Below the pieces are notes generated by a model. It had not been told where the DNA came from, did not search any database, and was given only the letters and a program-made list of their open reading frames with translations. This document shows positions 25,113-32,735 of a DNA stretch of 46,581 nt, one piece after another. A program made the position numbers and the translations under genes. Source of the DNA: an uncultured Alphaproteobacteria bacterium (lineage in GTDB: Bacteria; Pseudomonadota; Alphaproteobacteria; Rs-D84); assembly GCA_947305255.1 (NCBI GenBank), contig CAMZDE010000003.1, forward strand, positions 1 to 46,581, in the 5' to 3' direction. Each line of letters opens with the position of its first letter. Within the stretch, counting starts at the first letter, position 1.

Positions 25113-27293
25113 TTAATTATGGCCGCCCGTGGCACAGCCTGAATTTTCCATAGAATTTGCGGTTCCACCATTTGCAACGTATCCTGAATCACATTCAGAA
25201 CACGCACCCAACGTGTTACGATATTCGTTTGTCGCACATGATGCCAAACACGCACCGCCCCACACAGTATAACCTTCATTACATCTGCAACGCGTGTTAA
25301 CGTACCCACCAATAGTTCTGTTCGGTGACACAACCTGTTCGCCCAGCGCGATAAAACTGGAATTGCTGGGGCATAATAACGATTGATAGAACAATTCAGA
25401 AACGCCCATAATCAAATCTGTTGGGCCGCCGGCCAAAACAGTTTCATCATATGCAAACACCGCATAACCGCATGTCAACGCAACATTATAGCAGGCCCCC
25501 GTCATAACATTATAAATACTGTTCACGTTTGCAGCCGTTGTATAAGAATTTATCTGGGTCACCTGTTGATTATAACAATCAGAAACATCCGCCAAACAAC
25601 TGGACGCATAATCAGAAATCAATTTTGCCTGTGCCGCCTTGATATTTACCATCGCGCGTTGAACATAATTCACAATAACATCATTATATGGTTTATATGT
25701 CGCCGTTTTGCCGTTTAAATTATATGTAAAATCTTGGCATTTATCCAACACAGGGCGACACAATCCGCCGTCTTTGACCGATTGACCGGTTCCAATTTTA
25801 GTCATCAAATAATTCACAATGCACGCGCCATCGCCTTTCTTGCAATCCGTATCAGTCATTGCAGTTTGAATAAATCCTGCATCTATCTTGGAATTATCAT
25901 ATTCTTCCATAAATGCCATGATTTGCGATATGTCATTACCTAAAACAACATTACCGTTTTCATCAATATATCTTTTCGTTGGATCCAGACATTTCAAATA
26001 GCCTTCGCCACAAACCATATCGTCCAACATACAATTTTCCAGCGCACCAATACACCCACGTGCATCATATTGATTCTTGTTTTGCAGAACCGACAAACGA
26101 CCCTTTTGCAGCATTAAATTTGCACTGCGGACATTTGATATCAATTTTTGGTTCAAATTAGTCAGACCTTGTTCATACGCGGCACAATCTTTGGAAATTG
26201 CCAAATCATAGTTCCCAGAAATCTGAGATTCTGTGGCACCGGCATCTTTGCATTGATTCAATACAGTTTTGCAACGTTTGGTTGCTTCCTTGTACAAATC
26301 CCTGCCACGTTTTGAAGATATATCATTCGAAGATGTAAATAATTCCAATCCGAACATCTCAGACGAATCTGATGAAAAATCCAAATCCATATCCAACAAA
26401 GAATTATTTTCAGACAAATACGACATAGATTTTGACGATGTCGGATCTTTAATCATATCGGCAATATCGTCCAACATAGAACGTGTTTGCGAAGTATCTT
26501 TGTTTTTTGATAATTCTAATTCCGCCTCTGTCGCGTTCATAATCGCGCGGATTTCATCGGCCGACAACCCCAGATATCTGATATTTTGGGCAACATCATT
26601 TAATTCAGCGTTTGCATCTTCGACCGCCTGTTGCACTTTGGCATATTTGGCCAGATTTTCTGAACATGAACAACGTTTTTGATTTGCATCAACCACCATA
26701 CAGAATTGATCCATGCAATCATTGTATTGCTGTTGACAAGTGCTATTTAAATCCGCAGTCTTTTCCAGCACGTCTTTGGCGGCCGCAATAGATTCCGCAG
26801 TTGGTGTAATCTGTTTTTTTGTTCCCAATGTCAATACGCGTTCTTGGATATTGCGTGTATCCGTATCAGATTCAACCGATTGACGCGTGTGTTCGGCGGT
26901 ATCAGTATTTTCAGAACGCGGCATAATTCTGGCACGATGAACAACAACACCATTATTCGTTGAATCAGTCCGCATTCCGCGCGTCACAACATTTGCATTT
27001 GATTCAGATGCCGAACGCGTAGCATTTTTTTGCGCCCCACGTGCCACAACATTTGTATTCTGTGAACCCGCACGCGATATAATATTCCCAGATTTTTGCT
27101 TATTCGCATCAGATGTTGAACGTGGTGTATTACGTGTGGCCACGCCACCGTCACGTGTCGCGCGATTTTTTGAAACAACAGTTTCAACATCACTTTTGTT
27201 TTTTGTCTGATTTGTGCGTGTCACAGACGTTGCCGCGAAAGAATCGGCGGCAAACAACACGGCCATAAAAAGACATAACGAAAATTTTCTCAT
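25113..27293 (-). CDS. large secreted Cys-rich protein A (paralog of 32730-34880)
   Basis: A 726-aa exported protein of no family I know. The ATG at 27293 gives a signal peptide (MRKFSLCLFMAVLFAADSFA split: MRKFSLCLFM, AADSFA). Residues ~20-150 are Ser/Thr/Arg/Asn-rich and likely disordered, with a loosely repeated N-V-V-x-R element (NVVARG, NVVTRG, IISRAG). A Cys domain follows (CQQQYNDCMDQFC, then KRCSCSENLAKYA), shared with 32730-34880, and a coiled-coil (DANAELNDVAQNI onward). The middle holds many paired cysteines. The end (TRCRCNEGYTVWGGAC, CSECDSGYVANGG) looks like a small EGF/TNFR-type Cys module. Surface or periplasmic role inferred. The leader is only about 6 nt. Confidence 0.75.
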   Translation of the reverse strand: MRKFSLCLFMAVLFAADSFAATSVTRTNQTKNKSDVETVVSKNRATRDGGVATRNTPRSTSDANKQKSGNIISRAGSQNTNVVARGAQKNATRSASESNANVVTRGMRTDSTNNGVVVHRARIMPRSENTDTAEHTRQSVESDTDTRNIQERVLTLGTKKQITPTAESIAAAKDVLEKTADLNSTCQQQYNDCMDQFCMVVDANQKRCSCSENLAKYAKVQQAVEDANAELNDVAQNIRYLGLSADEIRAIMNATEAELELSKNKDTSQTRSMLDDIADMIKDPTSSKSMSYLSENNSLLDMDLDFSSDSSEMFGLELFTSSNDISSKRGRDLYKEATKRCKTVLNQCKDAGATESQISGNYDLAISKDCAAYEQGLTNLNQKLISNVRSANLMLQKGRLSVLQNKNQYDARGCIGALENCMLDDMVCGEGYLKCLDPTKRYIDENGNVVLGNDISQIMAFMEEYDNSKIDAGFIQTAMTDTDCKKGDGACIVNYLMTKIGTGQSVKDGGLCRPVLDKCQDFTYNLNGKTATYKPYNDVIVNYVQRAMVNIKAAQAKLISDYASSCLADVSDCYNQQVTQINSYTTAANVNSIYNVMTGACYNVALTCGYAVFAYDETVLAGGPTDLIMGVSELFYQSLLCPSNSSFIALGEQVVSPNRTIGGYVNTRCRCNEGYTVWGGACLASCATNEYRNTLGACSECDSGYVANGGTANSMENSGCATGGHN

Positions 27294-27354
27294 CTCTTTT
27301 GAAATAATTATATCATAAAAAACATACAAAACAAAGAATATTTAGACAATAAAT

Positions 27355-27380
27355 AAATCCCCGCCAATGGCGGGAATTTA
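27355..27380 (-). terminator. terminator of the 27412 gene
   Basis: CCCGCC-ATTG-GCGGGG followed by ATTTATTTATT on the minus strand. Confidence 0.7.
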
Positions 27381-27411
27381 TTATCGCACCCACGCAACCA
27401 ATGTGAACGAA

Positions 27412-28044
27412 TTATTGCGCGGTTGATAATTCAACCTGTGTCGTCGCATTTGAATCCCACGTAGTATAAATATCAACACGTTTTTCACCAATCATATCAC
27501 TGGCTACATCATAAGCGATATCTGAAGCAGCATCTTTAACAACTTTGCCCGCACCATGCACCAATTGCAAAACCGCACCCGATGTTATTAACATCTCATC
27601 TGGATTATTCCCAATTTCTTCTTGCAGCCAATTATACACACTTCTAAACTCTTCTTCGGACTGCGTAGTTATCACGCCACCTAGTTCTATAAAATCACCA
27701 TTACCTACATCTGTACTGGTTGACAATACATCCGCAACAATATTATCACCATCCGCATTAGTTAACTGTGCCTGTTTAGTGTTAGTGATATCGCCTACTT
27801 TGTTCACTGCGGCAATTGCGCTGTTATAGGCACCCTTTACATACGCGGTTGTTGCGATATGGTCTTGGTCGGCGGTGTCAATATTAACACGACCATATGG
27901 TGCGCCCGCGCCTGTTGTTGGCGCGGGGTGATTTGTATCTGCCACGCTTGGCGCGGTGTACATCGCCCCCGATATATTTTCAGCCATTGCACCGAATGGC
28001 AACGCAAGCATTATTGCGATTGTTAATAAGTTTCTTGTTGTCAT
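27412..28044 (-). CDS. secreted protein, local HIATTAYVKGAYN family, copy 3
   Basis: A 210-aa family member. The ATG at 28044 follows AAGGAGAG and gives a signal peptide (MTTRNLLTIAIMLAL, cleavage after AMA). The next ~45 residues (ENISGAMYTAP, TNHPAPTT, GRVNIDTADQDHIATTAYV) are almost the same as in copy 4. The middle (about 95-170: TDVGNGDFIELGGV, SVYNWLQEEIGN) is unique. The C-terminal block is longer than in other copies and reads EKRVDIYTTWD rather than SQRV, ending STAQ. It lies behind leader 3. The reading frame runs upstream through the leader but has no start signal there. Confidence 0.86.
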   Translation of the reverse strand: MTTRNLLTIAIMLALPFGAMAENISGAMYTAPSVADTNHPAPTTGAGAPYGRVNIDTADQDHIATTAYVKGAYNSAIAAVNKVGDITNTKQAQLTNADGDNIVADVLSTSTDVGNGDFIELGGVITTQSEEEFRSVYNWLQEEIGNNPDEMLITSGAVLQLVHGAGKVVKDAASDIAYDVASDMIGEKRVDIYTTWDSNATTQVELSTAQ

Positions 28045-28067
28045 AGTTTCTCTCCTTTTTTTGTTGC

Positions 28068-28248
28068 AACAACAAAAAACCACCTGAAAATCAAAGGTGG
28101 TTGGAGGTTCGAAACAACTCAAACTGAAATTGTGCGCCTTATTCAATTTATTCGGCAGCCCTCCAACCATATAGTTGGAGATTTTAACGCTATCTCTAAC
28201 GCAGTTTGAAACGGGTTTCGACACCCCATCGGTGGAACCCCCACCGAC
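28068..28248 (-). promoter_or_regulatory. attenuator-like structured leader RNA, copy 3 (upstream of 27412-28044)
   Basis: Minus strand. 5' hairpin TCGGTGG/CCACCGA followed by TGGGGT; segment 1 CTCCAAC (28174-28180); segment 2 GGTTGGAGGG (28159-28168); segment 3 CCTCCAACCACC (28096-28108); segment 4 GGTGGTT (28078-28084) followed by TTTTGTTGTTG. Segments 2:3 pair perfectly as GGTTGGAGG/CCTCCAACC, where copies 1, 2 and 5 have GGTC/GACC; segments 1 and 4 change in step. Promoter: TTGCAT, 17 bp, TAAAAT (28255-28260) with TGA upstream. With copy 4 it forms a second subtype of the family. Confidence 0.77.
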
Positions 28249-28375
28249 ACAGGTATTTTATCAAAAATTACCCCCCGATGCAAATGGATTTTTTATATTG
28301 TGATAAAATCTTGCATACAACACTTTTATTCGCGGTGCCGGAAATAATTCTGCCCCACGTCGCAAAAAAAAACCA

Positions 28376-28480
28376 CCCTTGCGGCGGGGTCGCAGAGTGC
28401 GAGTAAAATGAAGCATGATGCGGGGGCGGGTTAGATATTGTTTGTTCGGATTATTTATTTTTTCTGAAAATCCTTAGACC
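28376..28480 (-). repeat. 105-bp dispersed repeat, copy 2 (inverted relative to copy 1)
   Basis: Reverse complement matches 8345-8449 over the full 105 bp with about 8 mismatches. On the minus strand it runs into GGGTGG and nine T, so a terminator-like hairpin is kept despite sequence change. Next to it (28481-28505) is GCGAACGACTGCGGGAATCC, a short palindromic-repeat-like end. The rest of 28249-28598 holds no gene; a CCG/CGG...TGGC/GCCA palindrome lies at 28517-28536. Confidence 0.83.
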
Positions 28481-28551
28481 AGCGAACGACTGCGGGAATC
28501 CAGATAATTAAAAAGATCCGTGTGGCGTGTGCCACGGTGAAAAATGGCAAA

Positions 28552-28580
28552 AAAACCCGTCGCAATTGCGACGGGTAAAA
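28552..28580 (-). terminator. terminator after rpmA
   Basis: ACCCGTCGC-AATT-GCGACGGGT followed by seven T on the minus strand. Confidence 0.9.
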
Positions 28581-28598
28581 ATAAACATACGATGTTAA

Positions 28599-28859
28599 TT
28601 ATTTTTCGTCTGGAACGACCGACACAGTCTTTCTGTCGCCGTTGCCACGTTTAAATGTGACGATTCCAGCGATTTTTGCGAACAAAGTATGATCTTTGCC
28701 CATGCCGACATTCAACCCAGGGTGCACAGATGTTCCGCGTTGGCGAATAATGATATTGCCAGGAATAACGCGGCTGCCCCCGCTTTTCTTAACACCTAAT
28801 CTGCGTCCGGCCGAATCACGTCCGTTTGTTGATGCAGAACCAGCTTTCTTATGTGCCAT
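28599..28859 (-). CDS. rpmA: 50S ribosomal protein L27
   Basis: An 86-aa L27: [26 protein letters not shown] and [13 protein letters not shown] match the family throughout. It sits near the peptidyl transferase centre. The N-terminus has the mature MAHKK form, so no Firmicutes-style prepeptide. Ribosome binding site AAGGAG. It follows rplU by 35 bp in the standard rplU-rpmA operon; the usual downstream obg is not present. Confidence 0.97.
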   Translation of the reverse strand: MAHKKAGSASTNGRDSAGRRLGVKKSGGSRVIPGNIIIRQRGTSVHPGLNVGMGKDHTLFAKIAGIVTFKRGNGDRKTVSVVPDEK

Positions 28860-28894
28860 AATTAAACTCCTTCATCTTTATTTTATCGGGCGAA

Positions 28895-29194
28895 TTAAGC
28901 CTTAATAGATTTGATTTTCAAAACAGTGATAAACTGGCGATGACCGGCAGTTCTGCGATAATTTTGGCGACGTTTTTTCTTGAACACCAAAACCTTATCA
29001 TCACGTTTTTGTTCGATTACATCGGCAACAACCTTAGCCCCCGCGATAAACGGATTACCAACTTTGTCACCAACCATTAAAACCTTGTCAAATTCGACAG
29101 AACCGGTTGCATCTAATTTTTCAACCTTTACAATGTCGCCCTCGCAAACGCGATATTGTTTGCCGCCGGTTTGAAAGATAGCATATGTTGACAT
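28895..29194 (-). CDS. rplU: 50S ribosomal protein L21
   Basis: A 99-aa L21. I chose the ATG at 29194, which gives the standard N-terminus MSTYAIFQTGGKQYRV; the frame continues 19 codons upstream without a family match. KVVADVIEQKRDDKVLVFKKKRR and the conserved YRRTAGHRQ (seen as RRQNYRRTAGHRQ) near the end fit the family (...KRRKNYRRKxGHRQ...). It binds 23S rRNA with L20. First gene of the rplU-rpmA pair. Confidence 0.96.
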   Translation of the reverse strand: MSTYAIFQTGGKQYRVCEGDIVKVEKLDATGSVEFDKVLMVGDKVGNPFIAGAKVVADVIEQKRDDKVLVFKKKRRQNYRRTAGHRQFITVLKIKSIKA

Positions 29195-29367
29195 ATTTTT
29201 TATCTCTATTGTTTGTTTAAGTTCTTGTATTATTTCGATTTGTCGAAACATTTATGCAAATTATATATATAAAATACCAAAAGTCAACATTTTTGTATAA
29301 AAATTTATGCAAATGGTTCAACCTCCCTCCCGCCCTTTGGGCGTGCCCCCCCATTGTTGTGGCAAAA

Positions 29368-29394
29368 ACAAAAAACCGCCATTGTGGCGGCAGA
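29368..29394 (-). terminator. terminator of the 29412 gene
   Basis: CCGCC-ACAAT-GGCGG followed by six T on the minus strand. Confidence 0.8.
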
Positions 29395-29411
29395 TTTTAT
29401 GCACCCCATTA

Positions 29412-31688
29412 TTAATCCAACAGGTCGCGCAAACTAATCGATTTGTTTTGATTATTGATTTTACGTCTTTCTGACGACAATTTAGAAATTATTTCATTGG
29501 CGCACAATTTTATATTCTTCTTGTCTGTGCAAGATTTGCCAGTTTTCACGCCGTCAAAAACGCCATCTTTGGTGTATTTAATATACGATTCACAATGTGT
29601 CCATTTGCCTTTGGTTTTGACATCGCTGCCTTCGGCGGTCAGACGCGACACAACAACATCTAAATCATTTTGTAATTGAACACAGGCATCTTTGGCCGAC
29701 GTTCCATCTGCGGCACGCGCAATCGATTGCATGTTGCCGGATACACATTCAACGAACCTATCAAAATCAACCTGGTACGAACAATCAATGGCCCCTGTCA
29801 GCGCGACAGATTTATTCGCACGATTACCGCCGACCAGACCGACGCCATACGATGACGACGATTCGCCGTCGCTTTTCGCGCCTGCCGCTTCCAAAGTTGT
29901 GGTCAACACAGATTTTTCCAATTGCGTTTTCAATCTGCGCAGTGTCGCATTCAGATATTCATATTGTTTATACATCTGTTGCGAAATCACAGTCACTTTT
30001 AACGCGACCATTTCGCGGATTTCTTCGGATTGACTGATATTCGCGGTCCCCGTCATACCGACAACACCGGTTCTATCGATTGTTGGGATACCGGCATTAT
30101 ACGGATGCGTATCACAGATTGCATAAGTTCCCGCAATATACGGACAATCATCATTTTTTTCTAAATCTTTGTTTAGTTTGCGGACAACAACATCTGTGAC
30201 ACAGAATTTTGCGTCTTTGGCAGGGACAGTCCGACTGGACGCCGAAGATTGCAAGATTTTTTTATCATTTTCTTTGTCATTACTGAAACAATATTTCATA
30301 TTTTCGTTCACATCGTTACTGACACTAGGTTCGGTCTGATGCAACCATGTATCCAGCGTTTCGATATCAACCATACCCTGACCACGTTTAGTCTTGGTGC
30401 GACGCGCAAACAACTTTGACGTTTCCAGCGCACTTGATGCACACGCAACAACACGTTGATTGTCTTTCGCCTCTTTGTCCACGTCTAACCAACCGGCGTA
30501 AATTTCTTCGCCATCTGTCAAAGGTTTCAACCAAGTGCATGCACGACAAGATTTCCACCCAGATTCCAAAACGCTGGCTTCGCCGTAACAGACACGCGGT
30601 GCATCTGACACATATTCGCCACCAGGTTTAAAATAACCATATGTAATATACCAACCGTTACCAACCCCAGGGCACATATATTGAGACCAAGAACTGCACG
30701 TATCGTCCAACATCGCATAAATCTGGGATAAATCTACACCGACATTTTGTGCATTTATCAATGCGTCATAGATTTTATCAATTGTATTATCATATGGTTC
30801 CAAGAACCCAGAGGCCAATTCGCGCCATTTTTTCACGCGCTTTGGTCCCGTGCAATTATTTCCGCGCGCGTCACAACCCGCATAATCAAAAGAATTTTGC
30901 ATTGCGGTCTTGGTCGCCTTTAATGACACTTCGGCATTTTCGATTTCAGTCATAATTTGGCCGGTTATTTGTTGCCGCACTAAAATTTCACTGGATATGC
31001 CGCGCTCAATCGCCGATTCTTGGGGTTGAGTCACAGTCATAGTTTGAACCGCCGGCGAAATCGTATTTTGGGTTGACGCAGTTATATTTTGCAACGCGGC
31101 CGCGTTTTGTTCAGCCTGAGCCGCCAGTGCATCCTGTAATTGTTGTTGCGTTTGCGCGTTTTGTTGCGCCATTTGCTGTTGAATTTGGGCCATCTGGCTT
31201 TGCATATTTGCCTGCATCTGGGCAATTTGTTGCGCAGTTTGTTCGGACGCCGCATTTTGCGCAGCCGCGGCCGCAGCCGCAGCCTCAGCAGACGCAGCAT
31301 TCAATTTAGCCGTAGAATTCGCCACCAACTGGGCCGACATATACGATATTAAATCATCGCCGTATTTTTCACATACACTATTCGATTGGACACAGCCCGC
31401 AACAATTGCCGCCGCCACTTCGGAATCGACGCAACCGCCATTCGCACATTTCGGCGTCGCGCAACGCATAACCACCGCATTACAATTTCCAAAATCTGCA
31501 CGTGCCGTCGGTTGACCCGAATTATCACGAACATTCGTCAAAGTCGCCCATTGATTATTATTAGAATTGCTGGGGTTATATGCCGTTAAATTATGGCCAG
31601 CATTTGTCGCGACCACGGCATGCGCATCCGTGCCGATAAACGGCGCAGAACATAAACATATCGTCAAAATGCGCGATAATATTCTCAT
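29412..31688 (-). CDS. large secreted Ala/Gln-rich coiled-coil protein
   Basis: A 758-aa exported protein, not recognised. Signal peptide MRILSRILTICLC with cleavage after DAHA. Residues ~65-110 hold a cluster of six cysteines (CNAVVMRCATPKC, NGGCVD, GCVQSNSVC). Residues ~120-200 are a long Ala/Gln coiled coil (runs of A, then QMQANMQSQMAQIQQQ). The rest is a mixed domain with many paired cysteines (CDARGNNC, CSSWSQYMCPGVGNGW, CRACTW, CSYQVDFDRFVEC). The end (SLRDLLD) is acidic. TAAAAT lies 14 nt before the ATG, so the leader is about 7 nt, as for 25113-27293. It lies alone between ribosomal-protein genes and family copy 4. Envelope or secretion-related role is a guess. Confidence 0.72.
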   Translation of the reverse strand: MRILSRILTICLCSAPFIGTDAHAVVATNAGHNLTAYNPSNSNNNQWATLTNVRDNSGQPTARADFGNCNAVVMRCATPKCANGGCVDSEVAAAIVAGCVQSNSVCEKYGDDLISYMSAQLVANSTAKLNAASAEAAAAAAAAQNAASEQTAQQIAQMQANMQSQMAQIQQQMAQQNAQTQQQLQDALAAQAEQNAAALQNITASTQNTISPAVQTMTVTQPQESAIERGISSEILVRQQITGQIMTEIENAEVSLKATKTAMQNSFDYAGCDARGNNCTGPKRVKKWRELASGFLEPYDNTIDKIYDALINAQNVGVDLSQIYAMLDDTCSSWSQYMCPGVGNGWYITYGYFKPGGEYVSDAPRVCYGEASVLESGWKSCRACTWLKPLTDGEEIYAGWLDVDKEAKDNQRVVACASSALETSKLFARRTKTKRGQGMVDIETLDTWLHQTEPSVSNDVNENMKYCFSNDKENDKKILQSSASSRTVPAKDAKFCVTDVVVRKLNKDLEKNDDCPYIAGTYAICDTHPYNAGIPTIDRTGVVGMTGTANISQSEEIREMVALKVTVISQQMYKQYEYLNATLRRLKTQLEKSVLTTTLEAAGAKSDGESSSSYGVGLVGGNRANKSVALTGAIDCSYQVDFDRFVECVSGNMQSIARAADGTSAKDACVQLQNDLDVVVSRLTAEGSDVKTKGKWTHCESYIKYTKDGVFDGVKTGKSCTDKKNIKLCANEIISKLSSERRKINNQNKSISLRDLLD

Positions 31689-31833
31689 CTCTCGTAATTA
31701 TGATTTTATCATAAAAAATCAGTGGTGTAAAGTAGATTTAAGGGGATTTAAGTTTTATTATACGCCTTATTATGATGACCGGCGTGGCAAAGCCACACCG
31801 AATCCACCCACACGCCGATAAACACACGACGAT

Positions 31834-32415
31834 TTATTGCGCCGTTGACAGAGCAACCTGAGTCGTGGCATTTGAATCCCACGTCGTATATATATCAACA
31901 CGTTGACTTAAAATCCCCTCTGCCACAGCTTTCGCACTTATTAAACTCGAATCATAAAAACCATCGTAATAATTATTTTCTATGTCATTATCCCTGAGCG
32001 CATCAAGAAAATTTCCAGAGCCAACAACATAGCCACCACCATTAGCACCCTCTTCATATTCCAGTCTGTCTTGTTTGTAGTCAAGATCCCTATAAGACGC
32101 ATATTGTTGTTGGTCAACAACTTTCATTGTTTCTTCTACTGCTGTTTCTATTGCAAACTCGGTCACTTTGTTCACTGCGGCGATGGCACTATTATATGCA
32201 CCCTTTACATATGCGGTTGTCGCGATATGTTCTTGGTCGGCGGTATCTATATTCACACGACCATATAGCGGGTCTGCACTGGTTGTTGGTGCAGGGTGAT
32301 TTGTGTCATAGTGTGCCGGCGCAGTGTACATCGCACCCGAGATATTTTCAGCGTGTGCAGCAAATGGCAATGCCACGATTACGGCGATTGATAATAAAGT
32401 TTTTGTTGCTTTCAT
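31834..32415 (-). CDS. secreted protein, local HIATTAYVKGAYN family, copy 4
   Basis: A 193-aa family member. Signal peptide MKATKTLLSIAVIVAL with cleavage after AHA. The following ENISGAMYTAP, TNHPAPTT and GRVNIDTADQEHIATTAYV are nearly identical to copy 3, so the N-terminal halves were recently duplicated or exchanged. The middle (about 90-150) is Tyr/Asp/Gly-rich (SYRDLDYKQDRLEYEEG, NNYYDGFYD) and unrelated to the other copies. The C-terminal block SLISAKAVAEGILSQRVDI, then YTTWD and STAQ, is closest to copy 1. Ribosome binding site AAGGAGAG. It lies behind leader 4. A GC-rich hairpin without a T tract (about 31779-31800) follows it. Confidence 0.86.
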   Translation of the reverse strand: MKATKTLLSIAVIVALPFAAHAENISGAMYTAPAHYDTNHPAPTTSADPLYGRVNIDTADQEHIATTAYVKGAYNSAIAAVNKVTEFAIETAVEETMKVVDQQQYASYRDLDYKQDRLEYEEGANGGGYVVGSGNFLDALRDNDIENNYYDGFYDSSLISAKAVAEGILSQRVDIYTTWDSNATTQVALSTAQ

Positions 32416-32439
32416 CGTTCCTCTCCTTTATTTGTTTCA

Positions 32440-32627
32440 ACAACAAAAACCACCCATAAAAAGGTGGTTGGAGGTTCAAGACAATTTGAGTGAAATTGTG
32501 TGCTTATTCTGTCGGAATCCGGCATTATTCGCAACCCTCCAACCATAAGTTGGAGATTTTTACGTCCGTATTAAACGAACAACACTCAATCGGGTCTTGA
32601 AACCCCATCAACAGAACACCTGTTGAC
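32440..32627 (-). promoter_or_regulatory. attenuator-like structured leader RNA, copy 4 (upstream of 31834-32415)
   Basis: Minus strand from a TGTTATAAT promoter (TATAAT at 32634-32639; TTGTGT 17 bp upstream). 5' hairpin TCAACAG/CTGTTGA then ATGGGGT, the same place and size as in copy 3 but with different bases that still pair; segment 1 CTCCAAC (32549-32555); segment 2 GGTTGGAGGG (32535-32544); segment 3 CCTCCAACCACC; segment 4 GGTGGTT followed by TTTGTTGTTG. The connecting stretch between segments 2 and 3 has a different sequence from copy 3 but similar length. Confidence 0.77.
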
Positions 32628-32699
32628 GCTAGCATTATAACACATTTTCAATACACACACAATAATAAATTTTAGATTTTGTATATGACTTGATTACAA

Positions 32700-32735
32700 A
32701 AAAATACCGCCCGTTTGGGCGGTGTTTTTTTAATC
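32700..32735 (-). terminator. terminator of the 32730 gene
   Basis: CACCGCC-CAAAC-GGGCGGT followed by a T run on the minus strand. It overlaps the stop codon region. Confidence 0.85.

Noticed and set aside
25113-27293. EGF-like receptor-type protein of eukaryotic origin
   Set aside because: Only the last ~60 residues have such Cys spacing; codon and base use match neighbouring genes.
27412-28224. Longer 270-codon version of family copy 3
   Set aside because: The extra 60 codons cover the leader terminator; the internal ATG at 28044 has a strong ribosome binding site and a signal peptide.
28376-28480. Insertion sequence
   Set aside because: No transposase ORF, no terminal inverted repeats seen at the borders; only a short non-coding repeat.
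31073-31309. ORFs opposite the Ala/Gln-rich segment of 29412-31688
   Set aside because: Low-complexity coding sequence produces long shadow frames on the other strand.
28060-32630. CRISPR array
   Set aside because: The repeated GGTTGGAGG and CCTCCAACC elements occur as paired segments in leaders, not as evenly spaced direct repeats, and there is no cas gene.
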